Below, piece after piece: positions 5,505-6,255 of a DNA stretch of 6,255 nucleotides. The stretch covers positions 1-6,255 of the forward strand of contig JAETTR010000077.1 of assembly GCA_021768985.1 (NCBI GenBank), in the 5' to 3' direction. Position 1 is the stretch's first letter; the number at the start of each line of letters is the position of its first letter. The position numbers and the translations under genes were made by a program. The notes under the pieces are model-generated. The model was given only the letters and a program-made list of their open reading frames with translations, searched no databases and was not told the DNA's origin. Source of the DNA: Bacillota bacterium. Its GTDB lineage: Bacteria > Bacillota > Clostridia > Christensenellales > Borkfalkiaceae.

Positions 5505-5885
5505 ATGAATTACCTTCGCATCAAAAAAAACAAAGAAATTACCGGAATTCTGAAAAACGGAAAACGCGGGCATTCCGAATCACTCACCGTGGCGTACGTA
5601 CCCGCGGAGCGCACGAAAATGGCGGTCTGCGTGGGAAAGAAACACGGCAAGAGCACGGAACGGAACCGCATCAAGCGGCTTTTGCGGGAGGTTTTCCGCC
5701 TGCGCGCGGACGAGCTGTCTTACCCGTGCGCCTGCGTGCTTATCCCGAAGGTCGCGCAGGAGTACTCTTTTTCCGTATTTCGGCGGGATCTCGGAAAAAT
5801 TTTGAAAAGGGAACGTCTGATTGAATATCAACACCCGAAATCTGATCAGGCAGAACGGCAGGTATCTCCGAAAAACGGTGTTTAA
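5505..5885 (+). CDS. rnpA: Ribonuclease P protein component
   Basis: The protein has 126 residues, basic, the usual size. RnpA binds the catalytic RNA of RNase P and helps it recognise the 5' leader of precursor tRNAs. The N-terminal LRIKKNKEITGILKNGKRGHS matches the family start, and the RNR signature is KSTERNRIKRLLREVFR (49-65). The central strand MAVCVGKKHGKS and the later CACVLIPKVAQEYSFSVFRRDLGKIL also fit. The last 20 or so residues, after LIEYQ, are a polar tail encoded in the overlap with yidD. No good Shine-Dalgarno sequence precedes the ATG (only GGGG directly against it), and no other start codon exists in frame down to the stop at 5448, so translation may depend on ribosomes finishing rpmH 13 bp upstream. 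Confidence 0.97.
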   Translation: MNYLRIKKNKEITGILKNGKRGHSESLTVAYVPAERTKMAVCVGKKHGKSTERNRIKRLLREVFRLRADELSYPCACVLIPKVAQEYSFSVFRRDLGKILKRERLIEYQHPKSDQAERQVSPKNGV

Positions 5886-6123
5886 ACCGTTTTTCAAGGC
5901 GATCTGTATCCGTATGATCTGCTTTTATCAGAATCATCTGTCCCGGCATACCTGTCTTTATTCCCCCACTTGTTCGGAATACACCAAGCGGTGCATCAAC
6001 AATTGGGGCGTGATCGTGGGTATTCTTCTCGGAATATGGCGTATTTTGCGTTGCAACCCTCTTTCGAAGGGGGGAATCGACCCTGCGCCCGAAGTCTTCT
6101 GGAAAAAGAAATGGCTTCTTTAA
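5821..6123 (+). CDS. yidD: Membrane protein insertion efficiency factor YidD
   Basis: YidD is a small membrane-associated protein that assists insertion of inner-membrane proteins with YidC. The family core is clear: ICFYQNHLSRHTCLYSPTCSEYTKRCI, then GIWRILRCNPLSKGGIDPAP (71-90), with conserved Cys at 45, 51 and 78. I chose the TTG at 5821 (100 residues) because AAAAGGGA (5806-5812) lies 8 nt upstream. An in-frame GTG at 5878 would give 81 residues, nearer the usual 70-85, but has only a weak, distant GGCAGGT and sits inside a hairpin. An ATG at 5914 would lose the N-terminal helix. The TTG start makes a 65-bp overlap with rnpA. The extra N-terminus is basic and, after residue 14, amphipathic. 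yidC follows after 13 bp. The function is certain, the start less so. Confidence 0.95.
   Translation: MNINTRNLIRQNGRYLRKTVFKPFFKAICIRMICFYQNHLSRHTCLYSPTCSEYTKRCINNWGVIVGILLGIWRILRCNPLSKGGIDPAPEVFWKKKWLL
5870..5895 (+). promoter_or_regulatory. Hairpin over the rnpA stop codon, possible attenuator
   Basis: A perfect 10-bp stem GAAAAACGGT (5870-5879) / ACCGTTTTTC (5886-5895) closes a GTTTAA loop that includes the rnpA TAA. The 3' arm contains TTTTT, but the stem has only five G-C pairs and no further U-run follows, so full termination is unlikely. It also covers the alternative yidD GTG start. Confidence 0.4.
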
Positions 6124-6136
6124 ACGGAACATTATA

Positions 6137-6255
6137 ATGTCATATTTTCTTAACGCCGTAATCGGCTTTCCCCTGTTGGAACAGGGATACAAAATCGGGC
6201 TGGATTGGCTCGGACATTTCGCTCGGGTGATTATCGAGGGAGTCGGGATCGTCGG
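6137..6255 (+). CDS. yidC: Membrane protein insertase YidC/Oxa1 family (3' end missing)
   Basis: Only 39 complete codons are present before the window ends. The visible sequence begins MSYFLNAVIGFPLLEQGYKI, then DWLGHFARVIIEGVGIVG. This resembles the short N-terminus of Gram-positive YidC before its first core membrane helix, and the position directly after yidD is the standard place for yidC. No lipoprotein Cys motif is seen in the visible part. YidC inserts and folds membrane proteins, alone or with SecYEG. The ATG has no clear Shine-Dalgarno sequence (only CGGAAC 7 nt upstream), so coupling to yidD, 13 bp away, is likely. The assignment depends largely on context. Confidence 0.85.
   Translation, partial: MSYFLNAVIGFPLLEQGYKIGLDWLGHFARVIIEGVGIV

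Noticed and set aside
6133..6138. TATAAT overlapping the yidC start codon, considered as a promoter
   Set aside because: No matching -35 is seen about 17 nt upstream, and a start within yidC would not yield its first codons.
5740..6192. Minus-strand reading frame of 150 codons opposite rnpA, yidD and yidC
   Set aside because: It lies antisense to three recognised genes and shows no family features.

Overview
The window looks like the chromosomal replication-origin neighbourhood of a Bacillota (Firmicutes) genome, most likely an uncultured clostridial lineage. The basis is sigma-A type promoters of the TTGAAA/TTGACG-17-TATAAT form, AGGAGG-type ribosome binding sites, a yuaF/floT-like gene pair, and the genes dnaN, rpmH, rnpA, yidD, yidC and rsmG around a cluster of DnaA boxes. 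The lineage assignment is an inference; no rRNA or other phylogenetic marker was compared.

Left part (1-2992): the 3' end of a gene on the + strand encodes a membrane-linked protein with beta-propeller-like stretches. It ends at 939 and converges on a minus-strand pair across a strong hairpin terminator (about 944-971). The pair is an NfeD/YuaF-like membrane protein (2405-2992) followed 15 bp later by a flotillin (983-2389). It has its own consensus promoter at 3027-3055. This is a membrane-microdomain module of the B. subtilis yuaF-floT kind.

Middle part (3113-4188): rsmG, the 16S rRNA m7G527 methyltransferase, runs leftward. A 383-bp non-coding gap separates it from the rightward dnaN. The gap holds three groups of DnaA boxes and a consensus dnaN promoter. 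Immediately before dnaN there is an arrangement matching the bacterial basal unwinding element: two DnaA-box-like sites, a short GC block, then five consecutive DnaA-trio triplets. I read this as oriC.

Right part (4189-6255): dnaN (sliding clamp) is followed by rpmH (44 aa, with its own promoter), rnpA, yidD and the first 39 codons of yidC, all on the + strand. The last three are tightly packed: rnpA and yidD overlap by 65 bp and the other gaps are 13 bp. This is the conserved rpmH-rnpA-yidD-yidC ribosome/RNase P/membrane-insertion cluster.

The most notable point is the gene order. dnaA, which normally stands directly upstream of dnaN, is absent between rsmG and dnaN, yet the origin sequence persists there. 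The rpmH-yidC cluster, which in most Bacillota points away from dnaA-dnaN on the other side of the origin, here lies downstream of dnaN in the same direction. No mobile element, CRISPR array, tRNA or rRNA gene was seen.
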